From Fasciola hepatica (lineage: Eukaryota; Platyhelminthes; Trematoda; Plagiorchiida; Fasciolidae): DNA of 64,000 nt. Position 1 is the stretch's first letter. Every line of letters starts with the position of its first letter. The stretch lies in the NCBI GenBank assembly GCA_948099385.1, contig CANUEZ040000067.1, positions 22,648,501 to 22,712,500 on the forward strand, written 5' to 3'. The notes under the pieces were generated by a model. It saw only the letters and a program-made list of their open reading frames with translations, was not told the DNA's origin and made no database searches. The position numbers and the translations under genes are program-made. Below are positions 1-11,599 of this stretch, piece by piece.

Positions 1-570
1 AGGGCAACGTAAATAAGAAAACCAATATAAATTCAATAAATATTTTTCTAGACACGGTTATAGGGAAGAATATAAGACAAGTGCGGGCAATGCCAAGTGG
101 GAAACCTTTTGTCTTCATTGCGTTTTCTGTGAAATCTCATTTGGAAAAATACGTGTGCTTCGCCCAAACATTAGGCCACTAATATAGTTACTGCAACCTC
201 TGTGTGGACACAATTTATGTTGGTCTTGTTTGGAAGAATCGCCGGTATAATCCAATTCGTTTCCAATCTGAAAATACACAAACGGTTCACTGTATTTCTG
301 GTTGGGTAGTTTGCTACTTTTATTTTGGCAGACATTGTTTTGACAGGTTGAAAAACCATTAGTTTGGGGTTATTGCAAAAAAATAACGACCTTATAGGTA
401 CTAAACGAACGACACTTTGATATAATTTCCTATTCAGGTACCGCTCAACGAAATTCATGAGATAATTATTTTTTTCAGAAAATCACAAGCAAATATTGTT
501 TTACATCCAACGTAATGCTATCATTTGACGTGGCAATAATCGTTCCCCGAAAATATAAAAAAATGGGTTA
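1..570 (-). mobile_element. Left-arm copy of the Penelope-like 3' part
   Basis: Reverse complement of 54400-54975. The 95-codon frame at 171-458 (-) contains VERYLNRKLYQSVVRLVPIR and LMVFQPVKTMSAKIKV, compatible with the region before a Penelope endonuclease. The N-terminal RT part found in the right arm is missing here. Confidence 0.4.
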
Positions 571-1058
571 GTGGAACAAGTTTTGTAATATTTTACTTGA
601 AAAGTGCAAGACTAATTTCATCTGGACGTCCGTAGCTCCCAGCAAAGCACTTCTTTAGGTTTCAAAATAATCCGAATTGATCGAAACATTGGAATAACAG
701 GAAAACAGTACCAGCAGTTTGAGAGGACCTAATGTATAGACTGAGTTCGACACTGATGAATAAACGATAAAGAGTTGACTATCTCCGTCAGCAAAATAAC
801 AGCACACTCTCTTATCGATGACTCAAACCCTCCACGAATTTAGCAGATAAATTGCTCCACAGTTCTCAGCAACGTATAAAAATATGCTGACTGAATTGTC
901 GTGGTAATGGACACGAAAATGTGAACTGCCCTGGCTGAACAAATGAGCAAAACTTACGTGATCACAAAACTCAGGCAGTTTAGATTCCCGGTAAAGTTTC
1001 ATTATGTCGTTAGTACAAGTGTATTTCTAATTCTCTTGACTGCCTTCGTCTTCTTCAG

Positions 1059-1282
1059 GTGTAACAGAAGATCAATCTTTACCGGACATTAGTACAGAGG
1101 TTGAAGTGAGGCTTACACATTGTGCAGAAGTTCAAGCAAACACGAGCGTTGATACACATTGAGGGCACATTAGACGGGAACCGAATGAATGAAACATTAT
1201 CAGTTGGCATTTCAAAAGAGCAACGATCGATCACCGAACTCCGTTTTGTGATGCAGACCAATACTTTGGATGTGTACCCAGA
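1059..1282 (+). pseudogene. Left copy of the first duplicated exon, frameshifted
   Basis: Follows a good acceptor (ttcttcag). The frame begins VTEDQSLPDIST and continues EVEVRLTHCAEV, which matches EIEVRLTHCAEV in the right-arm exon 52338-52563. A 2-base deletion after GTTGATA then shifts the frame into a stop. The homologous donor is mutated (CCCAG then ATTGAGC instead of GGTAAGC). Both defects are read directly from the sequence. Confidence 0.75.
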
Positions 1283-2068
1283 TTGAGCTGCACTGTGAAC
1301 ATTTTGGTGATTTTAAGAGAACTTTCGCTCCTAGATACAGCATAAGAAAATGTACAGCATTTCGTGTAAATAAACTTTCTTTCATTTTCTCTGGGTTTGA
1401 GATTGAGTAGAAAATGCATTTTATTGTTGACTTGATTTTGCAGAATACTATTGCCGTAAAAGACTTTGTTATTTTGCTATAATCGACAATTTTTGCGACA
1501 TTTAGAATGGATCCGTGTGTGTAATTGAAGAAACACTTTAAACGTGATGTGCAGTTACATACTTTCTTTGTTGGCTGTCCAGCGGCCTTCATGGTTTATT
1601 TTATACCTTGAATGGTAAATTCTGATTCTTGCTCCATTTGTCGTTTTCCCATTAGGAAATTTATGATAAGGCACAAAGCCCTTTGAGGAATGTTCTACCT
1701 TATGGGAATAAAAATGTGTAACGCAGTATGTTATCGTAAAACAAATTCCATCAAACTGACTTCCATCTAATACTGAAATAAACAGAAGCTCTAATAAAAC
1801 TGGCTTCTTCGAAGGATTATTCTTTTTTCTGATCGTTCTGAGCGTAATACGCATTCTGCGAAACGTTCCATACTCAAAACAAGCCTACCTCTTCAACGAA
1901 GTGGATTAGCTACATTCTTCATTATTGCCAAATGTTGCAACGAGCGTCCCAAATCATTAGATCCTCTATTAGACTGACACACACATTGGCAGACGAGAAC
2001 CCACAAACAGTGTTCACTATTTGATAGAGAAATGTGCTTCCTGTTCTGACCGATCTCTTGCTTCAGTC

Positions 2069-2167
2069 ATGTTTAATATGAATTCAGCGATAGCGATTGC
2101 TATCTCGATAATCGTGTCCTTGAGCTCGATGGCACATTTCGAGATAATCAGGAGTAGCCTTCTTTAA
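2069..2167 (+). other. Small hydrophobic open frame shared by both arms (left copy)
   Basis: A 32-codon ATG frame with a run of small hydrophobic residues (AIAIAISIIVSLSS) ending ...FEIIRSSLL. The same frame of the same length is present in the right arm at 51369-51467. It sits between the first and second duplicated exons. I could not fit it into the splice phases of the neighbours, so it may be a separate peptide, part of an unrecognised exon, or chance. Confidence 0.25.
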
Positions 2168-2294
2168 AATCACTACAACAGATTTTTAAAGTATCACTTT
2201 TACAGTGTACACTAACATCTTACACCATCTCATACTTCATTGTAATTGATCCTGTATCTGCCGAATTTCACTTTTGATGTCTTGTGTAAAACAG

Positions 2295-2579
2295 GATTTC
2301 ATATTATTGCATCACGCAACAGATCCATTTGGTTTGTGCATGTATTTCGCAACTATACGTCTCCAACTAAAGCCTGGAATACCTCTTTCCTTTCATTATT
2401 CGTTTAGACACACAGTGGTGATAGATGCAATCCTGAAAAATACCGAAATATCTCAAGGTGAATGTCGGTCAGTGGTTTTGGTTCTACACAACAGCGCTTG
2501 GGTCAGCGACGTGTATTTAACACACATGAATAAGAAAACCACATTGAACAAAACGGATATTCGTAGAATAGATATCATG
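2295..2579 (+). pseudogene. Left copy of the 95-codon beta-rich exon, frame intact
   Basis: Exactly 285 bases, phase 0 at both ends, between acceptor aaaacag and donor gtaagt, the same length as the right-arm exon 50957-51241. Translation starts DFILLHHATDPFGLC and ends DIRRIDIM. Against the right copy there are scattered base changes (about nine in the first 140 bases) but no frameshift. The exon is intact; I label it pseudogene because its neighbours in this arm are broken. Confidence 0.65.
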
Positions 2580-4620
2580 GTAAGTAGTGTCTTCTGAATA
2601 GCTGAATTTGAATCAGCCAAAACAGCATACACTATATTTTGAAAATTCACGTATCTCATCGCCTTATCAACAAGTGTCGTAGTTCATTTATGTCCCTGTT
2701 AGCCGAACAACTCGTAGTTTCCACCTACAAGCAAAATGCACTCGCTAAGTATCCCACATTAGTTCCGTCTGTATTCTTCGTTTTGCAAATATTGTTTTGA
2801 CGTTTGCCTCGTAATATGGTCGGATTTGTAGGCCACGTAATTTTCCTGATATACGGACTGCCCCACATCCTAATGGTGATTGAAACGTGATAGTTTATTG
2901 AATTTCGTGTTTTCCGTATCCAATAGGATCATGGAGATGCAATAAGATGCAAACCAAAAATAGAAATATAATTCATCTTTAGGTGTAAATTATCATAACT
3001 TTTCCTAGGAATCATTACTTTTCTTCTAATGACATGGATTTGCTTCGGATCCGAAGGAGTTATTTTCGTTTCTAAGCTAATATTCTACCGATATGAGAAG
3101 AAGACCATAAATCATTGCGTGTTCCATGCGTGAAACCCATTCGACTCGTAAAAGAACAGCTTTAGTTTCCTCGAAAATGGTGACTTCATTTCAATCACAT
3201 TTCAATCATCAGCTGGTGTGGCGGCAAGTGTGAAGCTTTATCATTTGCAGTATCGTGGGTTCACCAGTCCGAGATTTAAAAACACGAACTTATTTGATCC
3301 TACTTCTAATGTATACGACCTCTTTTGACACCCGACACGGCAAGTTGCCCTGAACCAATTTGGTTTTTCCGAATGATATTCTAATTTTGTACATTAGACG
3401 TATCTGGAATACTAATCGGATGCATTGAGTGGTGAACGCTGCCATGAAATAACATACAGATTTTGCCTGCAGAAGCAAATTAATCTTGTTCTACGGCATG
3501 AGCTTGCCGTTAACGGTGAGTCTGCTGTTGGGATGCCATTCATCTCAGTCTCCTTCCGCCAGACGCGAGTGTGGTCGACACTCAGGGAAATAAGATCTGT
3601 TACCAACTGGATCCGCACTGGTTTATCAGTTAGGAAATCATCTCGTGCAATGAATCTTGCATTTACCTTCACAATATTTTTTGTAAATTATAATTGTATT
3701 GATTCATGTTCCGTAATAATCCGACAACTGTGTCACATTAATCAAGGTCACTCAGGTTTTACCCCAAACAGCTACTGTGAATCAAAAATTACCGGTATGT
3801 AGAATTATAGCAACTTCAATGTTAACGGTGTTTTGAGCATAAGGGACTTCATAGGGACTTCATCGAGACAAATATCGTTTGCGTATTTATTGTGGCAATA
3901 TTTGCGAAACTGAGAAAAACAGTAACCGGTAACGTTGCACACTAAACATGTGTCCAATCGAAATGAAAACAGGAGAAAGACTAGAAGCCTCCAAATCGTA
4001 GATGAAAATAGTGGTGACGAATGCAACACAATGTTACCATTCTAGGATCTGGAACATGATGAGGCTGTTTAAATTAAGAAACTCATTCACAACAATTTTT
4101 GTGACTGAAAAATTCCGAAAACTCTGTGTGAATCACGTCCGAGTGAGCAGCCAGTTGAATGATTTCAGAATATTTGGTCATATGCAAGCGAGTAAAGCAA
4201 ACAGAAAGGCTTCCGTTATTTGGGATAAATTCATTGATCGCAAAGTAAATAACGGAGTTCACAAGGCCATAAAACTCGAAATCGTTCATGTTCTAGTATT
4301 TTTTATCTTGAAGGGTAGAATAATCCGAGCCAGATGATAACTACTCGGACAGAAGCTATCAATGTCCAAGGTTTTCTTATTTGAATTAACCTGTTTACAA
4401 AAACATGGACACATCATTTGGAACATTGATCTCTAGGCTACAGAAGTGCTGACCGAATGATTCGAAATATTCCGGGTATTTTAAAATAGAAATTTTTGTT
4501 ATTTACATGTCTCGACATTTAAAATAATGAAAAGGCATGAAAAAACACGAGAGTAATGAAAGCAACTACTCAGCTTAATTTCTGAGCAGCACCATCTCCA
4601 CATTTTCGCTCGTGTTTCAG

Positions 4621-4822
4621 ACTAGTGATTTGTTTGCAGACGATACGTGGAATGTGACCGTCAACGTTCAATTCAACCAAACCTTCGATTTTTCAAAAAA
4701 TTCCAGACTCGCAATATTATCGCTAAAACTAATGGTATTATGTGAATTGGAGCATCCCATTGATGGTCATGAACAGGCTCTTACCTATGGGTTGAGAAAC
4801 GTTGTCTTACATTCAGCCCGCG
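4621..4822 (+). pseudogene. Left copy of the 67-codon exon, frame intact
   Basis: 202 bases after acceptor gtgtttcag, ending at donor GTGAGT, phase 0 to phase 1, as in the right arm (48544-48745). Residues include DTWNVTVNVQFNQTFDFSK and a later YGLRNVVLHSAR. The 5' part differs from the right copy at several bases; from about 4752 onward the two arms are practically identical, so the edge of the near-identical tract falls inside this exon. Confidence 0.65.
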
Positions 4823-5104
4823 GTGAGTACTGGTCAGAATATTTCTATTCATCACGGTTCACAGGAGGAAGATATCCTACCGAACCACGCGCTCGCTCCA
4901 TACAACAAAACTGTTTTATAATCCCAACAATGAGTATTTTTATTATTTGGTTCCTTTCTGGTTTCATATCATATAATTCCTAGCCGATCTAAATCGTAAG
5001 TGATTTTACACGATTCCGGTCACACAGCTTGAAATTTAGTTCTCAGACTTTGTCACCAACCGTGGTTAATTCATCAGCTTGCAAGTAAATATGTCCACAA
5101 TTTT

Positions 5105-5335
5105 GCGTATTTAGGTAACGGCAAATCTACTCGCATCAGTCATATAATAATAATAAACCACTCGAAGATGCGAAATCGAACTCACAACCTCATGATTCGT
5201 AGACAGCCGATCTGCCGTCTGTGGTCTGGTGCACGACAATGAATAAGGGATCCCTAAGTAACCAGCAGCATTCCAACGCATCGTAACATCAATCCATTCT
5301 GCCACGTTCATCTGAATTATGTCTCGATAACTAGC
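5105..5335 (-). repeat. SINE-like insert in intron (left copy)
   Basis: On the minus strand this segment has a box-A-like stretch (GTGGCAGAATGGATT), a box-B-like stretch (GAGTTCGATTTCG) and then a short TTA-rich run, an arrangement typical of tRNA-derived SINEs. The A-to-B distance of about 125 bases is longer than usual, so this may be chance. The identical element is at 48040-48262 in the right arm. Confidence 0.3.
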
Positions 5336-5659
5336 CTAAACCTGGCAGATAGAATTGAAATTTGATGTGTATTATAAACTCAGAATTCTGACCCTTTATT
5401 ATTGAATTTTAAAGTTTACTGTTGAAATTCACACAAACTACGAGATTGATTAAATATGCCTATTTTTAGGAGAACAGTTGTCAAATTTCTCAAAACTTCG
5501 TCTCTGCGAATCTGCAATACTCATATAATAGGTTGATTGGTCTGACCCATGGTGGAGGGGATAATCATCAAATTAGAAATTTTAGATTTGGACAAATTAC
5601 GACTATAAATAATATCGTACGATGAACAAGTGTAAATCTAATTACAAAAGAACACAAAG

Positions 5660-6096
5660 ATTACAATCTGATGTACCTAACCGATTCCTCGCCATCACCA
5701 AGTTGTTCAAGTTCTTCACAGTTCACATTGATTAATTCCATAATTCTACCTTTGAACTCGCACGATATAACTGAATACATTGTATCCATTCACATACCCT
5801 TACGTCATAAAGATCAGTTTACTGATCTCGTCGATCACAAGTTGGACAAGGTTGGCGATTGCCAGGTGACAACATGGTCATCTGCCTATCCAATTAGCCA
5901 TTGGCTTTCCACAGCGTATGTTACAGATGAATTGCTGGCGAGATTACCTTTTGATTGGCGCCACTGGACTATACTTCTGGGCACAATGAGCGATTTGCAC
6001 TACATCCGCATCGACATCAAACGAATGGAGGTGCAAGCTTTCGCAGGCACAATTTCGTTCACAACTGACGGACTGGCTTTCTCAGCCATTGGGGAG
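5660..6096 (+). pseudogene. Left copy of the exon starting the discoidin-like domain, intact
   Basis: 437 bases, phase 1 to phase 0, ending at donor GTCAGT. The protein is identical to the right-arm exon 47270-47706 through the whole exon. The C-terminal part (LHYIRIDIKRMEVQAF then FTTDGLAFSAIGE) resembles the middle of an F5/8C domain. The frame is intact but the downstream exon it should join is broken in this arm. The acceptor is pyrimidine-poor; 5651 is an alternative start in the same phase. Confidence 0.65.
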
Positions 6097-6614
6097 GTCA
6101 GTTTATCAAGCGAATGTATTTCCGCGACACTAACTTACGATTATCATATATTACGTATGGGGAATGCTGCAATTCACACTCATTTTCAGGTTTTGCTATA
6201 TATTTGAAACGCCGATTTGACAGATGCTAGTTCCTGGAATCGCAGTGTAATATTTCAACCGACATTTAGCGCACATCACACAAAACTAAATGAAATTTTT
6301 AAAAGAGCGGACACACTTTTATTCACTAAGACAATCGATGATACATCTGGTTACCATATCATCTAGCTGAGACTTCAACGGTTTTCACAAACCAATTGGT
6401 TTCTTACGATGAAACAATTTCCTATCACTCCATACCAGGAACCATTGTACATTTTGATTCCAAATATTCGCGGAACTAACACTTATTCGCACAAAATCAA
6501 TGAAAAGCATCCACCGAAATACATTTTGTGTCTCCCACATAGTTCTTCGTAAAGTTTACAGTAAGGCACGGGGAATTCAGCATATACATTTGTTTCATTT
6601 GTGCAACATTTCAG

Positions 6615-6764
6615 GAAAGGTTCCTCGCAGATCATGGAGATACATTTACTTGTGTGTTCTGCTGGCCAATTCAAGCTCGCGGGATTCGAATTGTCCCCAA
6701 AATGGATGTAATCAGGCAAAATCTTTCTCTTGCATTTATTCGACTTCACGGAATTAGGCTTTAA
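6615..6764 (+). pseudogene. Left copy of the discoidin C-terminal exon, truncated by a stop
   Basis: Starts after acceptor aacatttcag in phase 0. It reads ERFLADHGDTFTCVFCWP and IQARGIRIVPKMDV, matching EKFFADHEGTFTCVFRWP and IQARGIRIVPKRDV in the right copy (46344-46512). After GIRL it hits TAA at 6762. The right copy instead continues eight more codons to a GTAAGT donor, which is destroyed here. Confidence 0.7.
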
Positions 6765-6785
6765 TAAGTAACTACCAAATTGGCA

Positions 6786-7829
6786 GGCCCCAATGAGATG
6801 ACTTGATTACCTTACCAATTATTCTTTATCCACCGATTTTTTCCAAAGTAAAAGTCATTGGTACTGCCAACATGTTTAAGACAAACATCTCTATTAACCT
6901 TCAAAACTTTGCTTGTATTTCTGCAAAATATGCACGCAAAATCGTTCTTAAATCTTCCTCATATGATTGAACTCATAATAATGAGAAATTGCGAAATATG
7001 CACATCTAAACTATGAAACACCTGGTGTACTCTTTGGATGACACTCTCTCAATTTCATGAAATGACCAAGCAACACAATTTTTCCCTACTCAGTATCACG
7101 GTTACAACAAAAACATATTTCGACTGGAATTTTCTTTTCATTGGGATCCCAGATGATAGGTCGCAGATTTTTCTGTGATTGCTTTAGACGCTGCACGTGA
7201 AAGGAACGTCAGTGTTACAGGCTCAGAAGTTGTAAACACGAATGTGCCTTAGTAGCTACACGATACGGTCAAGAAGCACATGCGCAAACCACGTTTTTCG
7301 CTACGTTCATACTTCTTAATCAATTCTCTGCAAGCTGAGGAACCTGAAGACAAACACAATGGCAACTAGCCGAATAAACGGATTTGAACGAATAATCTAG
7401 TGTGCAATTCTGGAAAAGACAATTTTACTGATGACTGCAACACCTTTCACGGTCTTTCTCATTTGTTCATCCGTGAATGGACTAGATATACAAGGTATAG
7501 GCCAGCTTTTAGAATCAACAGCGGACTGAAATCTAGTTATGAATCTATAAGGGTGCCAATTTAGCAATTGGTCGGGGATGAGACCGAGGATAGGTCCACC
7601 GGTCAGGTGCTTGAGCAGGCGGAGTTAGTGCCCGGAAATAAAATACAGACCAATTCCATTGGCTGGAATAGCGTAGTCTGATTGGTTAAGCCATAGTGAG
7701 CAGACTGAACCACTCTTCGAATTACGTGCATTTAGAACGGTTCTCATCATTGTGCACAATCTCAAAGTAGGTAGCATGTATTCTACGGTTCAAATGGTAT
7801 GTTCTTATAAACGCACACGGCTAGTCTGC
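6786..7829. other. No gene recognised
   Basis: From the end of the left arm to the BEL/Pao remnant. No frame with splice sites or family motif that I trust. Confidence 0.5.
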
Positions 7830-8560
7830 ATTCACGGGGCACTCGGGTTCCTGGACGGTGTCAGAGGTCAAGAGTAGTCGTGGAGTGGTGCTTAAATTAG
7901 TTCGTGGAGAAGCATTCCCACTGGAATTTGAGAGCGTACCTGGTATCAGGACGTTTGTGGAAAGACAGATGAAGGGAAACCTAATAAATAGACCCAATCC
8001 AGTTATCATCAACGAGCTGATATGCGTAGGTTGGCGGCTACAATGGCCAAATTTATATGAATTACCAAACAAGCATCTTGTAACGGATTCAATCATTTGA
8101 TATACTCACATGCTGGAAGGCTCCTATAGTTTTATGAGAAAGCTTGCTAACATTCGTCGAAGGTTTTGTGTTTGACAGGGTAGCGCCGTAGTTCGTCGAG
8201 TTACTAGTAAGCCCTAAACGTGTAGGAGAGAGCCGGCTCCACCATATTACCAACAAATGGTACCCTTAATATCGTATTGCTCCCGCTTCTCTGGGTATGT
8301 ATTTGCTCAGGTTGGTGTCGAATACTTCAGACCCTTCTATGTTATGTGTGAGGGAATGGAAGAGAAACGTGATGGTTGTTTATTTACGTACCTAAACATA
8401 AGGACAGTGCATATCGAAGTAACTCACTCGCTTATCAGAGACTCCTTGATCCAGGCTCTAATATGATTCACTGCTATGAGAGGACATCCAAAGGTAATAT
8501 GAAGTAATGATGGTAGCAATTTTGAGAGAGCGCGGGTCTCAGCGACATCTCACCAAATGG
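7830..8560 (+). mobile_element. BEL/Pao retrotransposon remnant: end of RNase H region and integrase
   Basis: The + strand translation, in pieces, follows the BEL/Pao pol order. It has a linker with LKLVRGEAFPLEFES, then NKHLVTDSII (zinc-binding histidine region), RRRFCV and QGSAVVRRV, then the integrase core start VGVEYFRPFYV and RDGCLFTYLNIRTVHIEVTH. The family usually has GVDYFGPF and SDNGTNF; here these are GVEYFRPF and SNDGSNF, so the first catalytic Asp is Glu and the second motif is altered. Several in-frame stops make it inactive. No LTRs or other BEL parts were found beside it. Confidence 0.7.
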
Positions 8561-8899
8561 GGTTTGTAGTTTTTTTTAGGACGTGAGGTAGAACAGATTT
8601 TGGTCCACGTGATGCGAGTCATGACCCGAGTCATGACTCGTGTTAAACGTGCACACGGTGCGAGTCTTTGTAGAAACCACAATATCTGGTGGTCGAAACG
8701 AGCATCAGAAATGGAACACGCTGCTGTCATGTTCAGATCCCGCTAGCTATTCTATCTCATTTCAATCATCCGTAGGAAGTCATTAGGTGTGAGTGATACA
8801 ACCTGTGACATCGACGGTTCGCCAGTTAAAAATCAAAAACGGCCACTTGAATGTTCAGCGGAGCACTTTCAGACGCTGTTCAACTGACCTTCAGTGTCG

Positions 8900-9830
8900 G
8901 CCTTCCTCACAGTTCTTCTGACACATGCAAAAATGTTTGTTTCTGACGGATCCTTCTACCGAAGCGGAACTCAGACAGGATATCCAGGCTTTGGGACGTC
9001 ACAAGAAGCAGAGCTCTGATGGCCTTCCTCAAGCCGTTTTTGAGGATGATGGCTTGTTAGACAACTTCATTCTACGTTCTCAAAATATTTTCGAAATCTG
9101 AGCATGTCCTGTGTTTGTGAAAGGAATCGATTGTTGTTTCCATATTAAGAAAATGTTTGCGCATTGACAGAGCTAGCCATAGGGAGGAAGCCTTATCCCA
9201 ACAGTGTCGAACCTGCTTGCGTCTGTCATACTTCGAAGGTTGTACCAAACACGTGAAGAGCACACTCTTAAGGCGCAAGCTAATTTTCACGCCGGTCGTG
9301 GATATATCAATCAAATCTTAACCCTTCAACAACTGCTAGAGCACCGTCACAATTTCCAAAGAGCAACAATCATCGTGTTCATAGACATTCGCACAGCCAT
9401 CTCCACCGATGTGACCGCACTGTTTGATGAGAATTGGAGTACCTAAGAAGAATGTGTCAGTCGTCGAAGTGTTGTATCGTCACACCTCAGGACAGATGAG
9501 GGCCTACGGTCAGCTCTTGGCCCGTTTCGTCGTCTCCAGTGTAGTTCGAGAAGGTTGTCCTTTATCCCCATTTCTCTTCGGTATTGCCATAGAGTATATC
9601 CTACAGAAGGTCTTTTCTGGCCTTCCGAAGAGTGGATTTGAACTCCTCCCATGGAACAGATTCTTCGACTTGGAATATGCCGGAAATACTGCAATATTGA
9701 AAGTGATTTATGGGCAACGTAACATGTTTCGGACCGCTTTTCAATTGAGACATTCAAGTATGGAATGCACTTTATGCACGATATATATGCTGTGCACGGC
9801 TACGGGCAGCAGAAACAATTCCAACCTAAT
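8900..9830 (+). mobile_element. RTE-like LINE fragment: reverse transcriptase
   Basis: Pre-RT segment at about 8950-9060 reads TEAELRQDIQALGRHKKQSS then DGLPQAVFEDDG, the usual helix before a LINE RT. The RT body follows at 9204-9700 with NLLASVILRRLYQTREEHTL, GYINQILTLQQLLEHRHNFQ, FIDIRTA, then EGCPLSPFLFGIAIEY and LEYAGNTAIL. The catalytic YADD box is YAGN, so both aspartates are gone, and the frame shifts near 9440. Endonuclease and 3' end are missing. It is a dead 5'- and 3'-truncated copy. Confidence 0.75.
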
Positions 9831-9873
9831 AACCGTGTTTGTCGTATTCTCGTAGTTTTATAAAATACAACGA

Positions 9874-9888
9874 ATATATATATATATA

Positions 9889-9943
<55 letters not shown>

Positions 9944-9944
9944 C
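9874..9944. repeat. (TA)n microsatellite
   Basis: About 70 bases of alternating TA with two GA or GT interruptions, directly after the LINE fragment. Confidence 0.95.
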
Positions 9945-9949
9945 CGCTT

Positions 9950-11330
9950 GCTGATATTGGCGCTTAAATTGCAAACATTTCATCACAGTGACATCATCGG
10001 TGAGCAGGCGAGGGTTCACGTACTGATTTCTATACATACAGGAATCATTTTCGCAAATCCTACCTTGAACTTAGTACGTTGCCAGATATGAAAACTTGGT
10101 TTTTCGAACCCTCGGTGCAGAAGCAATCTAACCTACCAAAGTTTTATACTTAGTTTCGTGTTTTTATAGAAGTCAATCATTCAGCTTGTTTCAGACACAG
10201 TTCTCGATTTGTGCATACAGTGGCTAATAGCTACACAAACGGGCACAACTAGAAATCGCGCTACAATAAATCGGCCAAATTGGACCACGCACTTCGTGGA
10301 AAATATTTCCAAAGAAAGCTCAGATATGCATTTCGTCAACAAAACCTCAATAAGGAAACCTATGTCTCTGCAATAGTTACGTCCTCAAGCGAAAAATCGG
10401 GGTGATCTAATCGTTTGTCGTTCAAATGTTACGAATTCTGAACACAGTCGCGAAAGGTAGGATGGAGCATACTAAATCATTCTCTTTTTTTCTCTTGCCG
10501 TAGAAAGCATTAGCATGACAGACTCCGAAAATAACTGAAGACAGTGTTTACTACCGGACACTGGATCGTAATGCACATTTCTTCTCGCATTCTGATTGCA
10601 TTTGTATTGAGCCACCTTTGTGAATGAATTCTAATTTTGACCAAAGCCGTCTTCTGCTTGTTTAGGGTTACAAATTGTACCGCGAACAAGGAAAGCAATA
10701 TCAAAATAACCGATGAAGCATGGAAAATATAAGAGACCGTCCCCTTCAGAATCACAAATCCTCAGACATGCCAGTCCGAGAACTCAGTCGAGACCAGGCG
10801 TATTGCAACATACGGAAAACACAAGAGATACTGACTGCGAAGGCCTCTGAGAAGTTGAGTATTAGTGATATCTGTATCCAGCGTTTTACAAATGAACCGT
10901 AAGAGGATATCATCCTGAATTTTTCGATTAAAGAAACGTATGAGATCGTCAATAAATCGGACGTGTTTTAAGATGATGATTTTGATGCCTTTAAACCCAT
11001 TCGGAAATTTTTGGACGTCGGGCGGAAAATCGAGACAAGCTGCATCAGGAGCGCCATCTTTCATGCTAGGATGTACGCTCCTTTGCCTTGGAATAAAAGC
11101 AGTTACCAAGGATATAAGTTTGGACAGGATTGGTATGTTTTGGATCGGTTCGTCGAACGCGTGACTTAAAGGTCGGTAAACATTACTCAAGTGAGAGTAA
11201 AATGTAAAGAATTGTACGAGACGGTGGAGGACGCGTAAAATGAAGGATGGAAAGAAAATTTATTTAAGATCACCACGGAGGAGTAGTGCTTTGCTGTCTA
11301 ACGGCAACAGACCTATGCTTCAAGGGATCG
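9950..11330. other. No gene recognised
   Basis: Short open frames only. Frames near 10762-11190 on the minus strand show no family motif or clean splice sites. Confidence 0.45.
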
Positions 11331-11599
11331 TGATATTCTAGAGAAGAAAACAACAAAGGCTGGAGAAACCACCGCTGAAATTTATAATCAACTTTCATCT
11401 GCCGAGGAAATGGAGCACGTGGTCAGCATCACGGGATGGTGTGCCAAATGGTAGTACAGATCAATGCCGCCGTACTTGAAAACATTCAAGCACAGGGCTC
11501 AAGTCAGTCACCGACAAAACAACTTCGTTCCGTTATACTGGTTGCACCCTTACTCACTAAGATTCCCGACACTTTCACAATTTTGAGTCGAGTTAGCAA

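Larger units (their letters stand above)
4752..6111 (+). repeat. Near-identical tract between the arms (left side)
   Basis: Across about 1.36 kb the two arms differ by only a handful of bases that I could find: one near 5054, two near 5190-5195 and one near 5481. Both introns and the whole 437-base exon are covered. On either side mismatches become frequent at once: before 4752 within the preceding exon, and after 6111 just past the exon donor. Selection on protein cannot explain conserved introns, so recent sequence exchange is the simplest reading. Confidence 0.8.
1059..6764 (+). pseudogene. Left-arm partial copy of the discoidin/lectin gene, broken
   Basis: This is an inverted copy of the central exons of the minus-strand gene in the right arm. 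Exon equivalents lie at 1059-1282, 2295-2579, 4621-4822, 5660-6096 and 6615-6764. The middle three keep open frames, acceptors and donors. The first has a 2-base deletion relative to the right arm that puts a stop right after the residues SVDTH, and its donor GTAAGC has become TTGAGC. The last runs into TAA at 6762-6764 and its donor GGTAAG has become GGCAGG. The signal-peptide, cadherin and lectin exons are absent. I call it a pseudogene, although a transcript from this arm would be antisense to nothing locally and could still be made. Confidence 0.75.
1..6785 (+). repeat. Left arm of a large inverted duplication
   Basis: The reverse complement of this stretch aligns with about 46335-54975. 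Matching landmarks include the exon at 2295-2579 (50957-51241), the exon at 4621-4822 (48544-48745), the exon at 5660-6096 (47270-47706) and the edge block 1-570 (about 54400-54970). Homology starts at the window edge, so the arm is cut by the window. It ends near 6785, just after the broken discoidin exon. A segment matching 53005-54395 is missing here, so position 590 abuts 600 directly. Divergence read by eye ranges from almost none (4752-6111) to roughly one base in five (600-1000). Confidence 0.9.

Noticed and set aside
5111..5311. 66-codon frame almost identical in both arms (48055-48255)
   Set aside because: It lies in an intron, overlaps the SINE-like insert and owes its conservation to the near-identical tract; no coding evidence.
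9874..9944. CRISPR-like or satellite array
   Set aside because: Simple dinucleotide repeat without spacers; the genome is eukaryotic.
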